64,000 nucleotides of DNA, taken from Tetragonia tetragonoides (lineage: Eukaryota > Streptophyta > Magnoliopsida > Caryophyllales > Aizoaceae). Each line of letters opens with the position of its first letter. Within the stretch, counting starts at the first letter, position 1. The notes beneath the pieces were generated by a model. It saw nothing but the letters and a program-made list of their open reading frames with translations. It did not search any database and was not told where the DNA came from. The stretch is from contig CM076151.1 of assembly GCA_038025085.1 (NCBI GenBank), forward strand, positions 12,374,501 through 12,438,500, given 5' to 3'. Both the position numbers and the translations under genes were made by a program. Shown here one piece after another: positions 43,097 through 56,167 of the stretch.

Positions 43097-44649
43097 GTGG
43101 AGATATTATCTATGCTGGTAAACCTGATACTATTGGATTGAGCTTGTAACTGGATTTCCAAAATAATGAGACAACCAGCGGCTTTAATACACCTACTGTT
43201 GCGTCCGAACAAGACTAAGATACTGCACAACTGCACAACTGCACAAAATATCAGCTTATACATCATTGACTGAAGTCTGAACAATAGAAGCTCCACGTCC
43301 CTAGGCCTAGGCCCTAGCAAGGGCTTTCTCTCTTCCTGGGTCATTGTATTATCTCCTTTTCCCCCACAGCATTCATATCATCATGTAGCCAAGACTGATT
43401 ATGTGAGAGGCTGCATCACCTGTAATCTTTCATCAATGCTAACACATCAAAATCTCCTCTACTCAAACCAAAGAAAGAAAGAAATTGTTATGCCATACAT
43501 TAAAACACCACATCCACTACTGCACCCCTATGGTCCAGCCAAACTGAATGCTAAAAACATACTCCACTTAATTGCAATATTTGCTATCTTCTCTTTGCTT
43601 GAAATCGAACAAAGTAGTGGGCTTGTGGAAGAGGGGAGGAAATCAGAAAAGAAAAAGTTGTTTTGCTTCAAAAAATGACATACACTATAGTAACCAATCA
43701 TGGCCTATTTCAGGGGTACATTGCGTACATCTTGATCTTACAGACCTCGCCAGCGGTGGGACTGACACTTGGTGGCATTGGTAGTCAAGGTGTTTACTCA
43801 TGTCGTTTTACTCTGCAGCTGAAAAAGAAATTCTTTATAAACATGCTAGAAATGGGGACAAGTGTGGTCCTACTAACCCAACAGCCTGAAGCTCAAACCG
43901 GAAAAGAAGTAGGGCAATACAATGCAAAGGACAACCGAACAAACGGCAAAAGACAAAACCACTGTCCAATAAATCCTGTCTCTAACAAGTGTCGGGGCTT
44001 CTGATGTCTAAACACAATCCTGTCATGGTGTTCTTGTCATACAATTCACCACTAAAGATGAAAAAAAGACTCAAAAGAAGTACACAAAGATAAGTTCACT
44101 CTTATTCACACTCCCCAACGACCACTTCAGTTGAAAGCCTGAAAATTAGAGCGGTTGTAGGTGACTTGGCTTATGAGTCCCACAATGGTCAATCGAATGC
44201 CTAGTATAGATACCTAGAGAGATGAGCACACTGAATATAAATGTATTACTTGACAGTGCAGCGGAACCCTAGTTGACTTGCTTACAGGATCAAGTTCAGA
44301 ACAAAAATGTTTTCAAAGTATGATTATAATGCCAGTTGCACAATTTCTACCGTAGGGCATGAAGAGGTTAAACCACATGTGTCTGCAGAAGGAACTAACA
44401 TAACATGTACCACAAACAAAGTACAAACCAATCAATGCGGTTCCAGTAAGAAGCCAAAAGGTATTTCGAAAAAGTTCATGAGGTTTCCAGAAAAATACCT
44501 ACGATTTACAATGCTGAAGAACTTTCCCATATCTAGAACAGCTTGCTGTACCGCATCCTGGAAACTATCTTCCTTGACTGGTAATCAACTGAGAGAAGAT
44601 TCGCTAGTTGATATGCCCCAAGTTCTCGTCACTTGTATCCTCAATAGGT
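43097..44649. other. Intergenic, no gene recognised
   Basis: Open frames at 43403-44004 and 44307-44663 have no recognisable domain. The last overlaps the end of the kinase gene on the opposite strand. The segment before 44650 includes the kinase 3' UTR. Confidence 0.4.
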
Positions 44650-47058
44650 CTAAACATTGCTAGGACCATGAAGGCCAACTCTAGTTGTTGAAATCTCTGA
44701 AGTAAAAGTGTCACTTGATTCATTAGTTTCTGTTGTTGTTTGACATTCTTGAAGTTGTAACGCATACTCCAAATTCCAAAGAACATCACCGATAGTTGGC
44801 CTATCTATACCATACTCTGCTAAACATTTTTGTGCTGTATCTCCAAATTTCTTTAAAGAGTTTGGCTTTATTTGATCTTTGAGATGGGGATCAACAATTT
44901 CAACTAGAAGACCTTTCTTTTGATACTCCAATGCCCATTCAGCTAAATTTACCTGCTCCCTAGCTAGTAATGGATCTACTGCAGGTCTGGCACAAAGAAC
45001 CTCAAGCAACAAAACACCAAATGAATAGACATCTGATTTATCTGTGAGCTGCTGCCTTCTGAAATATTCTGGGTCTAGATAACCGAAACTACCTTTCACA
45101 CCAGTGCTTACATGGGTCTCATCAAAAGATGGGCCAGACCTTGAAAGCCCAAAATCAGCTACCTTGGCAACATAACTTTCATCAAGTAGAATGTTGGTAG
45201 ATTTGACATCACGGTGAATGATTCCCTGAGCAAAACCTGTATGAAGATAGTGAAGACCTCTAGCAGCTCCAATGCAAATATCAAGCCTTTGCTTCCAAGA
45301 TAATCGTTGTGATCCAGGGCCATATAGATGCTTTTTCAGAGGCCCTTTCTCCACGTATTCATAAGCTAGGATCATTTCTGACTGCTCCTCACAATAACCA
45401 ACCATTGAAACAAGGTGGTGATGGCGGATTTTTGATAAAACTGATATTTCGGTTTGGAACTCGGGAAGACCCTGTCTTGACCCTGGCATACCTCGTTTCA
45501 CAGCAACCTTGGTGCCATCTCTGAGTACCCCTTTGTATACCATTCCAAATCCGCCAGAACCAATAATCAAACTTCGGTCAAAATTATTTGTTGCAAATTG
45601 TATTTCCTCAAATGGGATCTTCAAGCTACCGAATCCATTCCGTGGGGATGTACTAGATTCAGTAACTCTGCTATAGAAACTTGCAACACGTGCACGTAAA
45701 GGAGTCCACCCTACACTTTCTGCAGGTTTTGGTTTCTTCCTGCATTTCCGTGCAAGTAAAACAACAATCACCACCAAGGTCAAAAGACCAACGCCTCCAA
45801 GGACAGAACCCAGCACGACCCATATTTTCTTTTGCTTGTGCCCAGCTATACTAATCTTACTATTCACTATCTTCATGATCTCTACCCCATTCAAAATAGC
45901 ATTCTTCTTCATGGTGGTACTCAAAGAAGATGGACCAACACTAATTTGAATAGGGCCTGAATGGTCCATGTCCACAATGCAATCGACATAGTAGGGAGAC
46001 GCAAGTGAATGGAATGTAACCGTCGACAAATCAAGATCTTTGTAAGCCATCAACCCATTGATAAATACATTGAAATATAGCTGATTAAGGGCGACGCTGA
46101 CAATATCACAGAAATGCAGTCTGACGAGATACTGAACATGATCAAGCACAGGAAAGTTCCAGGATATGTTGAACACTGCAAAAGCAGTCACATTATCCGT
46201 ATTCATCTCCTGTGCAGTCATATAAACATTATCGGGCGCAACTTCCTGACTAGCACCACTAGGTTTGTAGTTTGGGTTATGGGATGTGGTGACTCTTTTA
46301 GCAGCTGATGGTAACAGCAGATAATCATCATCAGGGACCCAAGTTCTCCAAAGGGTATCATTAAATGGGGTTATCTTAAAACCACCCACATTAATCCTAT
46401 GAACACTTTCCAATATTTGGGAAGACAGATTTTTGTAATCTTGAACATCATTAGGACCAAGAGACTTTACCCCATAATCAAGAATTAAGTTATCTGGAGC
46501 TGAAATCACCTCAATTGCATTAACAAACCCAAAATCCATTGCACCCTCAGGGGTAAAAACAATTTCAAGCTTATCAGAGTTCACTTTCAAAATGAAATCC
46601 CTCAACAACTTATTAGAAGCACTAAACTTATGAAATAATGAATTCCCATTAACAGAAACACCAAAAACTGCAGAGCTAAGATCATAATTCTGAGAATTAA
46701 AAGGTGAAAAATGCAAACGTACCAAGTGAATACCCACTTTCCTGATGCTGAAGCCATAGGTGATTGAAACACCATTTCGGAACACCCTAGCTGTGTTGTA
46801 AATTGAGGGTAAATTGTGAGATGGGTTAGGATTAGAAAGTGAAATTGGTGCTGATTTTGTTGAAGAATCTAGAGATAGAAACCTGGGTTTTGTCAAGTCC
46901 CCAACAAACACACGGTTATCAATGGTGGTGTTAGTGTTTGAGCCACAATTTACGAGGTAATTATCAATTGGGGTGAATAAAGCAGCAGAAAGGGAAATCA
47001 TCATCAGGCAACAGAAAAACATCAATGGAGAGAGAAAGTTAATAACTTGAGTTTCCAT
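44650..47058 (-). CDS. CrRLK1L receptor kinase, At5g24010-like
   Basis: Intronless 802-residue receptor-like kinase, as usual for the Catharanthus RLK1-like family. Signal peptide at about residues 1-27. A malectin-like ectodomain of about 28-395 contains [27 protein letters not shown] and HRINVGG. It also has [25 protein letters not shown] and [11 protein letters not shown]. The transmembrane segment is [20 protein letters not shown] at about 405-430. The kinase is about 490-760: glycine loop [18 protein letters not shown] lysine, [17 protein letters not shown], and [27 protein letters not shown]. All catalytic residues are present. The family senses cell-wall state or RALF peptides at the plasma membrane. 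The closest recalled match is At5g24010, not FERONIA. The exact ligand is unknown. Confidence 0.95.
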   Translation of the reverse strand: METQVINFLSPLMFFCCLMMISLSAALFTPIDNYLVNCGSNTNTTIDNRVFVGDLTKPRFLSLDSSTKSAPISLSNPNPSHNLPSIYNTARVFRNGVSITYGFSIRKVGIHLVRLHFSPFNSQNYDLSSAVFGVSVNGNSLFHKFSASNKLLRDFILKVNSDKLEIVFTPEGAMDFGFVNAIEVISAPDNLILDYGVKSLGPNDVQDYKNLSSQILESVHRINVGGFKITPFNDTLWRTWVPDDDYLLLPSAAKRVTTSHNPNYKPSGASQEVAPDNVYMTAQEMNTDNVTAFAVFNISWNFPVLDHVQYLVRLHFCDIVSVALNQLYFNVFINGLMAYKDLDLSTVTFHSLASPYYVDCIVDMDHSGPIQISVGPSSLSTTMKKNAILNGVEIMKIVNSKISIAGHKQKKIWVVLGSVLGGVGLLTLVVIVVLLARKCRKKPKPAESVGWTPLRARVASFYSRVTESSTSPRNGFGSLKIPFEEIQFATNNFDRSLIIGSGGFGMVYKGVLRDGTKVAVKRGMPGSRQGLPEFQTEISVLSKIRHHHLVSMVGYCEEQSEMILAYEYVEKGPLKKHLYGPGSQRLSWKQRLDICIGAARGLHYLHTGFAQGIIHRDVKSTNILLDESYVAKVADFGLSRSGPSFDETHVSTGVKGSFGYLDPEYFRRQQLTDKSDVYSFGVLLLEVLCARPAVDPLLAREQVNLAEWALEYQKKGLLVEIVDPHLKDQIKPNSLKKFGDTAQKCLAEYGIDRPTIGDVLWNLEYALQLQECQTTTETNESSDTFTSEISTTRVGLHGPSNV

Positions 47059-48249
47059 TTTTTCTGGGTTTTCAAAATTGTCTCAATTGGCTAGCTCAAG
47101 CTTTACTTCATCTTCATCATAGCAAAAAAGAGACACAGTGAGTGAGTGAAACAGTGTGGAAGGGAGAATAATTGCACTTTTGTGAAAAAATTGTAACTTT
47201 TGCAAAGATAAAATATTTAGATTTTGGACCGTTGATACAATATCACATGGATTGATCAAAGGATATGCTTTTTAGACTGTAAATATTTGCCTTTTATGAA
47301 ACTGAAGTGACGAAAATTTTGAGGGGAGACGCGTGTTTTGGAGGGGCCAAGAACCGATGTGAAGTGGGATTCTTTGCATTTTCTAGTGTGAACAAAATGA
47401 CCATTGTTTTAAATTATGTTGTCTGTGGTTGTATTCTAAGAAAGGTGGGAAGACTTCATTTTCCTTACTTGGGTGGGGAATGGGTTGGTATGCAATAACA
47501 AATCCAATTGGCATCAGTCATTATTAATGTGGTCAATGCATGCATTTCTGATGTCTTGTCATTATTTAAGTCCAATTTTGGTTCACCATCGGTATTTCAG
47601 TATTTACAGTCAAGTACAGTGACTATTTCTCCGCATTGGCATTTAAGTATGTCGTTAAAATTAAAGTATGAAATATGACTTGAAGAATATTTTGAATGTT
47701 AACAGTTGTCAAGAGTCATGAGTCAAGACTCAAGCCAATAAGTGAAGAGGTTGGTCTTAGATTTTCACTGTGTGTACTATGTATGACTTTTTGACAGAAC
47801 TTTTGCTGAAATTAAGTTTGGTTCCATACTTCCATGCATAGCCATAGGTAAAGTCGTAAAGAGTTCCCTTTTAAGCTGGAAAGTAGCCTAAATGGGAAGA
47901 ATTTGAATACAATAAGAAATTGAGGGAAGTTTACAGATAATGAAGTGCATAATAATGGTCAGGACACAGGAGCACCAAAAACGAAGAAGAAGAAGTGCAT
48001 ATTGGGACTTCTGTTATGGAACTTATCTCAAGTTTGGTTCTCAAGGTGGTAGGGTCTTTTCTCATTTTCTTCTCACGGCAATTGTGAGTTGTAACCCATC
48101 AGTGCTTTGTATATTAAACTAGTGTGCATGTTCGTTTTTTTTTTTTTTAATTTAATTTTTTTTTATGAGTTGTCTTGCTTCTAACTTTGTTGTAATAATT
48201 TTTTATTTTTTTTGGTGCTAATTTTGTGATTAACTGGTAAATAAAACTA
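47059..48249. other. Intergenic, no gene recognised
   Basis: The first part is the kinase promoter/leader. Poly-T tracts at 48136-48165. Open frames are short and featureless. Confidence 0.4.
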
Positions 48250-50765
48250 AAACAACACCAATGCGAGATCGTGAGAGGTGGATATGTTTGCACCACATCG
48301 CATGGAACACCCCTAAGTGACATGGAAGGCCCTCAGAGTCGCTTATCCGGTCCCTCATAGGCTTAGAATGACGTTTTATCTACGGAACACTGTTGTAAGA
48401 GTTGGAACACCAAAGACATGTGTGATTTCAAAGTTCGTGGATCCGGATGACTCCGGGGGCACCGAGGGTCCTTTAGGGTTATGATATACCCCCAGGAAAG
48501 TTTTGGGCAAAAATGACACCAAGACCCCGAGAAGTCGAAAACGAAGGCTATAATCCACGTTTTTTGGGCTTCTGGGAGGCCTCAAAACAAAGGTGAATAT
48601 TTTTGCACCACATCGGACAAAACATCTAGGGGGCATGGGAGGCCCTTGGGGTCTATTATCCGGTCCCTGATTGGTTTGGAAGGGTGTTTTACGGTACATT
48701 GGTGTAAGAGTCGGAACACCAAAAGGCATGAGTGATATCGAAGTTCGGGGATCCGTTGACCCTCCCGAGACACTCAGGGTCCTCTAGGATCACGGTAACC
48801 CCTAGAAAAATTTTGGGCAAAAATGACACCCAGACCCCGGAAGTCGAAGACGAATGCTATAATCCACGTTTTTTGGGTTTCTGGGAGGCCTCGGAACAAA
48901 GGTGAATATTTTTGCACCACATTGGACGGAACACCCCTAAGGGGCATGGGAAGCCCTTGGGGTCGCTTGCCGGTCTCTGATAGGTTTGGAAGGGTGTTTT
49001 ACGGTACATTGGTATAAGAGTCGAAACACCAAAGGCATGAGTGATATCGAAGTTCGGGGATCCGTTGACCCTCGCGAGCACCCAGGGTTGAGCTTCCGGG
49101 AGGCCCCGAAACTAAGGTGGATATTTTCGCACCACATGGCACTGGACACCCTTAGGGGACATGGGAGGCCCTGGGGGTCGCTTATCAGGTCCCTGAGATC
49201 TTTGGAATGGTGTTTACGATACATTTGTGTAAGAACCAAAGGCATGAGTGATACCGAAGTTCGAGGATTAGGATGACCCTCCCGAAACACCCAGGGTGCT
49301 CCAGAGTCATGGTAGATCCTTAGGAAAATTTTGGGCAAAAATGACACGGGGACCCCGGGAAGCCGAAAATGAAGGCACGTTTTTTGGGCTTCCGTGAGGC
49401 ATCGAAACAAAGGTGAATATTTTCGCACCACATCGCACGGAACATCCCTAGGGGACATGAAATGCCCTTGGGGTCGCTTATCCAGTCCCCGATAGGTTTG
49501 GAAGGGTGTTTTACGGTACATTGGTGTAAGAATCGGAACACCAAAGGCATGGGTGATATCGAAGTTCAGGGCATCCGGATGACCCTCCCGAGACACTGAG
49601 GGTCCTCTAGGGTCATGGTAGACCCCTTGAATAAGTTTGGGAAAAAATGACTCCTGAACCCTGAGAAGCCGAAAATGAAGGCTATAATCCACGTTTTTGC
49701 GCCTCCGGGAGGCCCCGAAACGAAGGTGGATATTTTCGCACCATATCGCACGGGACAACCCTAAGGGACATGGGAGGCCCTTTGGGTCGCTTATCGGGTC
49801 TCTGATAGGTTTGGAAGGGTATTTTACGGTACATTGGTGTAAGAGCGGAACACCAAAAGCATGGGTGATAATAAAGTTCGGGGATTCAGAAGGCCCTCCC
49901 GAGACACCGAGGGTCCTCTAGGGTCATGGTACACCCCCTCGATAAGTTTGGTAAAAAATGACTACCGAACCCCAGGAAGCAGAAAATAAAGGTTATGATC
50001 CACGTTTTTTGAGCTTCCGCGAGGCCCAAAAACGAAGGTGGATATTTTCGCACCACATTGCACAGGACATCACTAGGGGACATGTGAAGCCCTTGGGGTC
50101 GCGTATCCGGTCCCTCATAGCTTTGGAAGGGTGTTTTACGGTACATTGGTGTAAGAGTCAAGATACCAAAGGTATGGGTGATATCTAAATTCGGGGATTC
50201 GGATGATCCTCCTGAGACACTCAGGATCCTCTAGGGTCATGGTAGACCCCCAGGAAAATTTTGGGCAAAAATGACACCCGGGCCCTGGGAAGCCGAAAAC
50301 AAAGGCTATAATCCACGTTTTTGGGCTTCCGGGAGGACTCGGAACAAAGGTGAATATTTTCGCACCACATCGGACAAAACATCCCTAAGGGACATGGTAG
50401 GCCCTTGGGGTCGCTTATATAGGTTTTGGAAGGGTGTTTTATGGTACATTGGTGTAAGAGTCGGAACAACAAAGACATGGGTGATATCTAAGTTCGGGGA
50501 TTCGAATGACCCTTCCGAGTCATCGAGGGTCCTCTAGGGTTATGGTAGACACCCCGGATAAGTTTGGGAAAAAATGACTCCTGAACCCCGGGAAGCCGAA
50601 AATGAAGGTTTTAATCCATGTTTTTTGAGCTTTCGGGAGGCCCCGAAACGAAGGTGGATAATTTCACACCAAATCGCACGGGACACCCCTAGGGGAAATG
50701 GGAGGCCTCCGAGGTAGGTTATCGGATTCTTGGTAGGCTTGAAGGGCTCTTACTGGATATCGGAG
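48250..50765 (+). repeat. Tandem satellite array, ~310 bp unit, about eight copies
   Basis: The word TGGATATTTTCGCACCACAT (or variants) recurs at about 48280, 48590, 48900, 49110, 49415, 49727, 50038, 50349 and 50655. Spacing is mostly 305-312 bp, and one interval of about 210 bp marks a shortened unit. Landmarks per unit: GGGACATGGGAGGCCC, TTTTACGGTACATTGGTGTA, GGAACACCAAAGGCATG, GGTCCTCTAGGGTCATGGTA, AATTTTGGGCAAAAATGAC, ATAATCCACGTTTTTTGGGC. Open frames through it on both strands are repeat artefacts. Confidence 0.92.
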
Positions 50766-51275
50766 GCTAAACCACTATTTTGGGGTACCGAGCATGGCTA
50801 CCCAGTCCCTACCATCCCGTGTCGCCAGGCCTACCCCTAGAAGAGATGAGAGGCCTAATAGGAGTGCCAGGTGGCAACTGACAAGCATGCCAATGCCGAC
50901 TATGTTTTAATATTTAGTATAGATAAATAGATGTAAAATGGTATATTTGATACTACGATTTATTAGGGAGGACATGGACTCCGCAAAAACAGACGCAAAA
51001 TAGAAGTACATTACATAAGATAATCAGGTGCATATTTCAATCTAGTATGTTTCAATACATTAGATTGGGTATTTCTCAGATTTAAGATCGAGACCGTAAT
51101 ATGTATTCGCTATTGAATACGAGAGTCAAAACATGAGGTAAATGATGTGTATGGGTCACCAACCAGGCAACCATTCAACCCACCTCTGTGGAGAAAACGA
51201 AAAAAAAGAAGAGTTTAACCGACAGTAAATTCGGAACTGCCAGTGATCGCAGTAATGCAAAACTTCCAAGGCTGA
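50766..51275. other. Intergenic between satellite and RBM18-like leader
   Basis: No gene seen. Confidence 0.4.
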
Positions 51276-51460
51276 GAGTTGAGTTGAGTTGAGTTGAGTT
51301 GAGTACCACCAGATTCCAACGTCGGCGCTTGAAGACTTCAGCCGCCTCCTCCGTCACGATCTCCGCCACTATCCGTCGTCTTCGTCCACGTCTTACGACC
51401 TAATTCCTCGTATGCTCTCTCTCTCTCTCTCTCTCTCTCCCCCCCCCCTCTCTCTCAGTT
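51276..51460 (+). repeat. GAGTT and CT microsatellites in a likely promoter/leader
   Basis: About six GAGTT pentamers (51276-51303), then CTCTCT/CCCC tract at 51413-51450. The position and CT content suit the promoter and first non-coding exon of the RBM18-like gene. Transcription from here is inferred. Confidence 0.55.
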
Positions 51461-53308
51461 CTCAAAGCTACTACCTTTCTCGAGTTCTCCACTAGTCAAA
51501 TTCACTAATCTGTCTTTTTTTTTTTTTTTAAATTATCATTTGAATGATCTCTTGGGCTTAAGATTTAATGTGTTCGAACCATTTCATCTTTCATTTTCAA
51601 GTGGTTATATTGATCTTCTTTTATGATGTTTGATTTATGAATTTGTTCTAGGGTTTTGTTTTCTACCCATGGACAATTATACCTTTGCTGATTGATTGCT
51701 ATGCTTTGATTAATATTTAATAGGTCCATTGTAAAACTATCAAGTCTAGCCCTCGGTTTCTTAGGTTGTAATTGCTCCTTATCTCCACGAGTTTCAATGA
51801 TGCAGTATATAATTGCATTGAGAAGCAGGAGTTTGAATGGGTATTACCTGATTGGTTGGTGATGGGTGTTGTTGTGCTAGTGGGACTTCTATATATGCAA
51901 GTTGAACTCGTGTTGGTGTTTACCGATTCGAACCATTCGACTGTGGTGGTGGAATCACATGATCAGGGTTGTTCAATGGATTTTTGTGAACTGTGAAATA
52001 CCTTGCTGTGTCTAGAGATTGGAACCACCAAAAATATAATGGTTGTCAGGTGGCGAGTTCTTTGATTTTACCTATTTCCCGCTTAGATTTCTGCACCTTG
52101 CCTCTGTTCGTCAGCCTCATATCTCTTTATCTCAGGTGCTCTACATGTATGGTCTTAGGTACCTCATGAAAACTGCTATGCAGGCTATTATCCACTTAGG
52201 TTTCTGTAATGCAATTGTGCTGTTTTAGAAGCTTGAAGTCATGCATTGAGAGGGGAAGTGAGAAAGTTATTGTTAAAGAAAGATACTAAAACATGATTGA
52301 TGAGTGGTAATGGTTGGACTTGGAGCAGCAATGGAGGTTCTCATGGACGTACCGTGTATTTATAGCTTTCGACTTTGAAATGGTGGTTCACACAGCTAAG
52401 TAACTACTGTTAGATGAAGTGCTTTGTCTTTCATGTATACGTCATACATACTAATTGTAATTTTGTTTGTAAAGGAGACAATCCCAAGTTCAAACCAGCT
52501 TTTAGCACAATTTTTCAAGATCCTAAAGGAGAGCTTACTCTGATTCATGTTCCAGTACAAGTTTACCCGTTTGAATACTTTTTATTTGTACTCCCATAAA
52601 GTTGTGCTTTTTTTTACCTTGTCTATCTTTTCTCCTTAAGCCTAGTTGAGTTTCTTCCCAAAATATCCCTGGCTTGCTTAATTGAATGAGCATGCTAAGG
52701 TAGCATCATTTGGCATTAGTATGGTGTGCCAGAATTTCTATGTACTAAAATCTTCTATTGGTTCCTAATAAAAAGGAAAAAAAAACTTCTTATGGTGCAG
52801 AAAGAATTTATTGAAATCATATCAAAGTTATGTTTGAATTCGCTGACTGTTTTAATTAGTTTATACTCAGATTAGTGAACTGGATGCTCGGGAAAGTGCA
52901 TGTATGATAGGGATGTCTTCACTTTTGAAGAGCAAGTCATATGATGGTAAATAAAGTTTTTTTACTGGTGATCGGACACTATTATCCAGTTGAAAGCCTT
53001 CTGTCTCTTTTACAAGGCTATTATTGTTAATTTGCTACATGGTCATGCTAATACGTGGAAACTTCAAAGAACCAAACTACAAGCAGATGGGTGTCTTCTC
53101 TATCTGCATGCATCCTGTCTCTTGTTTGTTCAAGACTTCAAGTATCTATGAGTCTATGACAATAAGGCACACAAAAGGAACATCAACATTAATAAGCATT
53201 TGAATTTGTTTTAATGCAGGTGTAAAGCCATTGTGATGCCCTGAGTTGGATTAATTACTTCCAGTATTGTCACCATTGTTTGATTGGCATCAGATTGTGT
53301 TCAAGATA

Positions 53309-55064
53309 ATGGTATGAAGTATTTTCTTGTATGTTCATGTGAATGTTGCATTTTGAGCTTTTGTGGAGCTTGTGTGTAGCACTATTTGCTATGAACTAGC
53401 CCCTGATATTACTCGGAGTGGACCAGTCTGTAGGACCATGGGTGGAGGCTTAATGGTGTTATTGCTATCACCATCACATTTGTGATTTAATCGTCATTTG
53501 GATACTTAGTTGTAATTAAAGCTGGTAAAATCTGTCCCGACCCAAACCCGACATGCTTCAGACTCGACTCGAAAAGGTTCGATCTGGTAATGGCCCGAAC
53601 CCAAAACTACCCGACCCGAGTCCCAAGGGTTGTGAGACAATAATTGTTTTTGACCCGTAACCTGACCCGATAATGATCAGACCCGGTGATGCCCCGAACA
53701 CGAAGGGACCCGACCGGACCCGTTTGCCAGGTCTAGTTGTAACTTGTAAATTGTAATACACTTTATTTGCTCTCAGTTGCATGATTTAGTGGCCTGATCT
53801 CCCCACTGCTCATTTGTAGTTAAGAAGAGATAATCTGAGTTGTGTTATCTCAAGCATAAAAATTGGCGCTCTATGCTTGTAGTTGCTTTCGAAACCCTCA
53901 GCAGTTCCCGTGAGAGCTTGTAGGACTCAGACCCACCTTCATTCTGGGACGGCTTGTATCAATTGAAGTTGGATTTGGTGTTTGGCGACTGTGTCACTTG
54001 ACGATAGTCATTGGCACGGCAAATTTCTGTGTCTCAATTCGGTGTGCTTGATTTTCCACAGGTCTAGTCCAGTATCGTGATACAGCATATCACAGCCTCA
54101 GTTTTTGCTTGTTAGTTGTTACTGTCGTTTCGTTCTTTGAAGTTTCTAGGCTTCATGTGGTTTCCGGAGGGTAATCATTGGAATTTAGGTGTGGATTGTG
54201 CCTAAAGTGGTTTATCAGACAGTCAGGAATGATGTCATTTGCTTCTTCTTCTTGACTCATAATTCCCAAGTGCCCTTTTCAACATATATGTGTAGATTTG
54301 ATATGCATTGTGACCAAAGTATCCTATCATAGATGAAGTCATTTTTGTGTTGGTTTCGTGTACTTTAAAATTTTCTTATGGTTACTGCTACGGATTGTCA
54401 CTGGGCATTTGAAACATGAACAGGATCCAAATGGTATGAGTGATGAGAGCTCTGACAGAAGGCTTTACATTGGAAACATTGATCATCGGATTTCCGAGTG
54501 AGGATCACTTATTGAAAATCTGTCTTTTCCCCCTTCCATCTTCCCCTGGTCTAACTTGGTCATTATCTGTGAAGGGCCACTCTGATAAAGATGTTCTCTC
54601 CGTTTGGGAAAATTGAAGCTGAGGAGTTCTTGTTGCACACCCGGGGACCCAAAAGAGGGGAACCACGAGGCTTTGCTTTCCTCCAGTATACTACGAAAGA
54701 GGTAAGCTTGTGGGCATGCAGGATCCTAGACTCTGGTTGGATACTAAAATTCTTCTTCCAGTAGCATTTTCTTACTTTTTTCATTGAAGTGAGCATGCAG
54801 GATGCTAGACTAGCCAAGGAGAAAATGCATGGGAGGTTAGCTTGTGGCCGCCCTTTGGTTGTACGCCTCACTAGTGAGAAGTCTGCAGTTGAAATGACAG
54901 AAAATTCATCGAAAGGCGGTAAAGTAGTGAGCAGATCGACTAGTTCCAGCAGCAGCAGCTCTGGACAAATGAATCGGAGTGCCAAGATAGCTGCGATAAA
55001 GAATAAATTGAAGGCACTGGAAGAAGGTGGTAGAGCAAAGAAGCAGAAGCAGCTTGAGACTTGA
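53309..55064 (+). CDS. RBM18-like RNA-binding protein
   Basis: Coding exons 53309-53311 (ATG only, donor GTATGA), 54424-54497, 54575-54701 and 54801-55064, all GT-AG and in phase: 468 nt, 155 aa. The start reads MDPNGMSDES. An in-frame ATG at 54436 would give a shorter protein if exon 1 is wrong. One RRM at about residues 15-95: RNP2 LYIGNI and RNP1-like RGFAFLQY, with a long beta2-beta3 loop (HTRGPKRGEPRG) as in RBM18. The C-terminal tail is Ser-rich and ends in a basic helix (KIAAIKNKLKALEEGG), like the RBM18 AKIKAIEAKL motif. A cytoplasmic or nuclear single-RRM protein of unknown specific RNA target. A further leader exon near 53220-53311 is inferred from TGCAG|GTGTAAAG. Confidence 0.85.
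53530..53745. repeat. ACCCG-rich low-complexity repeat in RBM18 intron 1
   Basis: Repeated CCCGA/GACCCG words (GACCCAAACCCGAC, CCCGACCCGAG, TGACCCGATAATG, GACCCGACCGGACCCG) over about 200 bp in a TE-like block within the first intron. I see no terminal repeats. Confidence 0.6.
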
Positions 55065-56000
55065 GAGCATGTCATATTGTCATAGGGAAACTTAACCTTA
55101 GATTTTAGTCTTCTTTCAGTTGATCTCTCAGCAACTACGACAACAACCAAATGTGGATTCTGCCTGGGTCGGTGTCTAGCATTGGGGAGAAAACTGTGGG
55201 TTTATGTGTGGGACAATGATGCACATATCTCCCGCATTGGTTGATGACGGCAATTTCTTCTGCGAATCTCCGTTATTAAGCTGAATGCAGAAATGGTTTT
55301 GGTTTACTTGGTACCTACACTTTTTCTGATGAGCTATGTGTGTAATGCTAATTAGGAATATTCTGATTATGGTGAATTGACGACGATGAGTACTAGAAAT
55401 TGTGTCTCTTTATGCCTAGATTTTGATTTTAATTACATGAAGTAATTATTTCTTTTGAGCCTCGTTTTTCAGAAGAAATAATCTTATTAGTGTCATATCT
55501 ATTACTAAGAGCATCTCTAATGTATTATAAAATATTTACCATTGGACCGGAGGTGGTGAGTTTGTGCTCATTAGATGGAGGGGGTGAGTTTTAAAATTTA
55601 AACTGTTGGAAGAGAGAGATGGAGTGAGAATAGAACAATAGAATGTTGTAATAATAGAGGATCTAGTTTGTTTTTATGAGACGATCTTTGGTTTATATGT
55701 AATCTTGATTATATGTGACTGAGGTTGATGCCTCATTTACCAATTTAGGAAAATAAATGAATAATGTGTTTGATAGAGTTGAACTTATCAGAGGTGAACT
55801 GAATTCAACATTACTAAACTGAACTTTATTGAACTGAACTGGACACAAGTGAAATGAACACAACTTGATATGAGAGACAAATAGATGACTCTGAACTCAG
55901 CACTAGTGAACTGAACTGAACATCATTTACCTAAATTTCAAATTACTGAATTGACACCTGAACTGTATAAACTCTATGAAACGCTCAAAAAATGAAGTGA
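55065..56000. other. RBM18-like 3' UTR and intergenic DNA
   Basis: Segment 55760-55930 is dense in GAACTGAACTGAAC-type words similar to the MITE interior at 23.5 kb, possibly a degraded Tourist-like element without clear ends. Confidence 0.4.
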
Positions 56001-56007
56001 AGAAAAG

Positions 56008-56051
56008 CACGTGCCTTTATTACCAAAAAAACAGAAAACAAAAAACACGTG
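56008..56051. promoter_or_regulatory. Paired G-boxes upstream of DUF819 gene
   Basis: CACGTG at 56008-56013 and 56046-56051, 38 bp apart and each in the context CACGTGCCTTT, 115-160 bp before the start codon. G-boxes bind bHLH/bZIP factors (PIF, HY5). Light control of a plastid protein is plausible but inferred. Confidence 0.55.
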
Positions 56052-56167
56052 CCTTTCGTTCATTTTCAGCAGCCTAAGTAAACAGTAAGACCAGAGTAAT
56101 AATACAACTGTTGCTCTTGCTATTTCTCTCTCCACTTCTCTCTCTCCGGCGACCTGTCGCAAGGTCG

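Noticed and set aside
48376..50537. Many 60-270 codon frames on both strands, including a 273-codon one
   Set aside because: All lie in the ~310-bp tandem repeat and repeat with its period; no recognisable protein family.
54591..54701. Possible frameshift in the RRM exon of the RBM18-like gene
   Set aside because: Re-reading the G-run across the line break gave four G and a continuous frame GPKRGEPRGFAF.
54563..55150. 195-codon minus-strand frame
   Set aside because: Antisense to exons and introns of the RBM18-like gene; shadow frame without homology.
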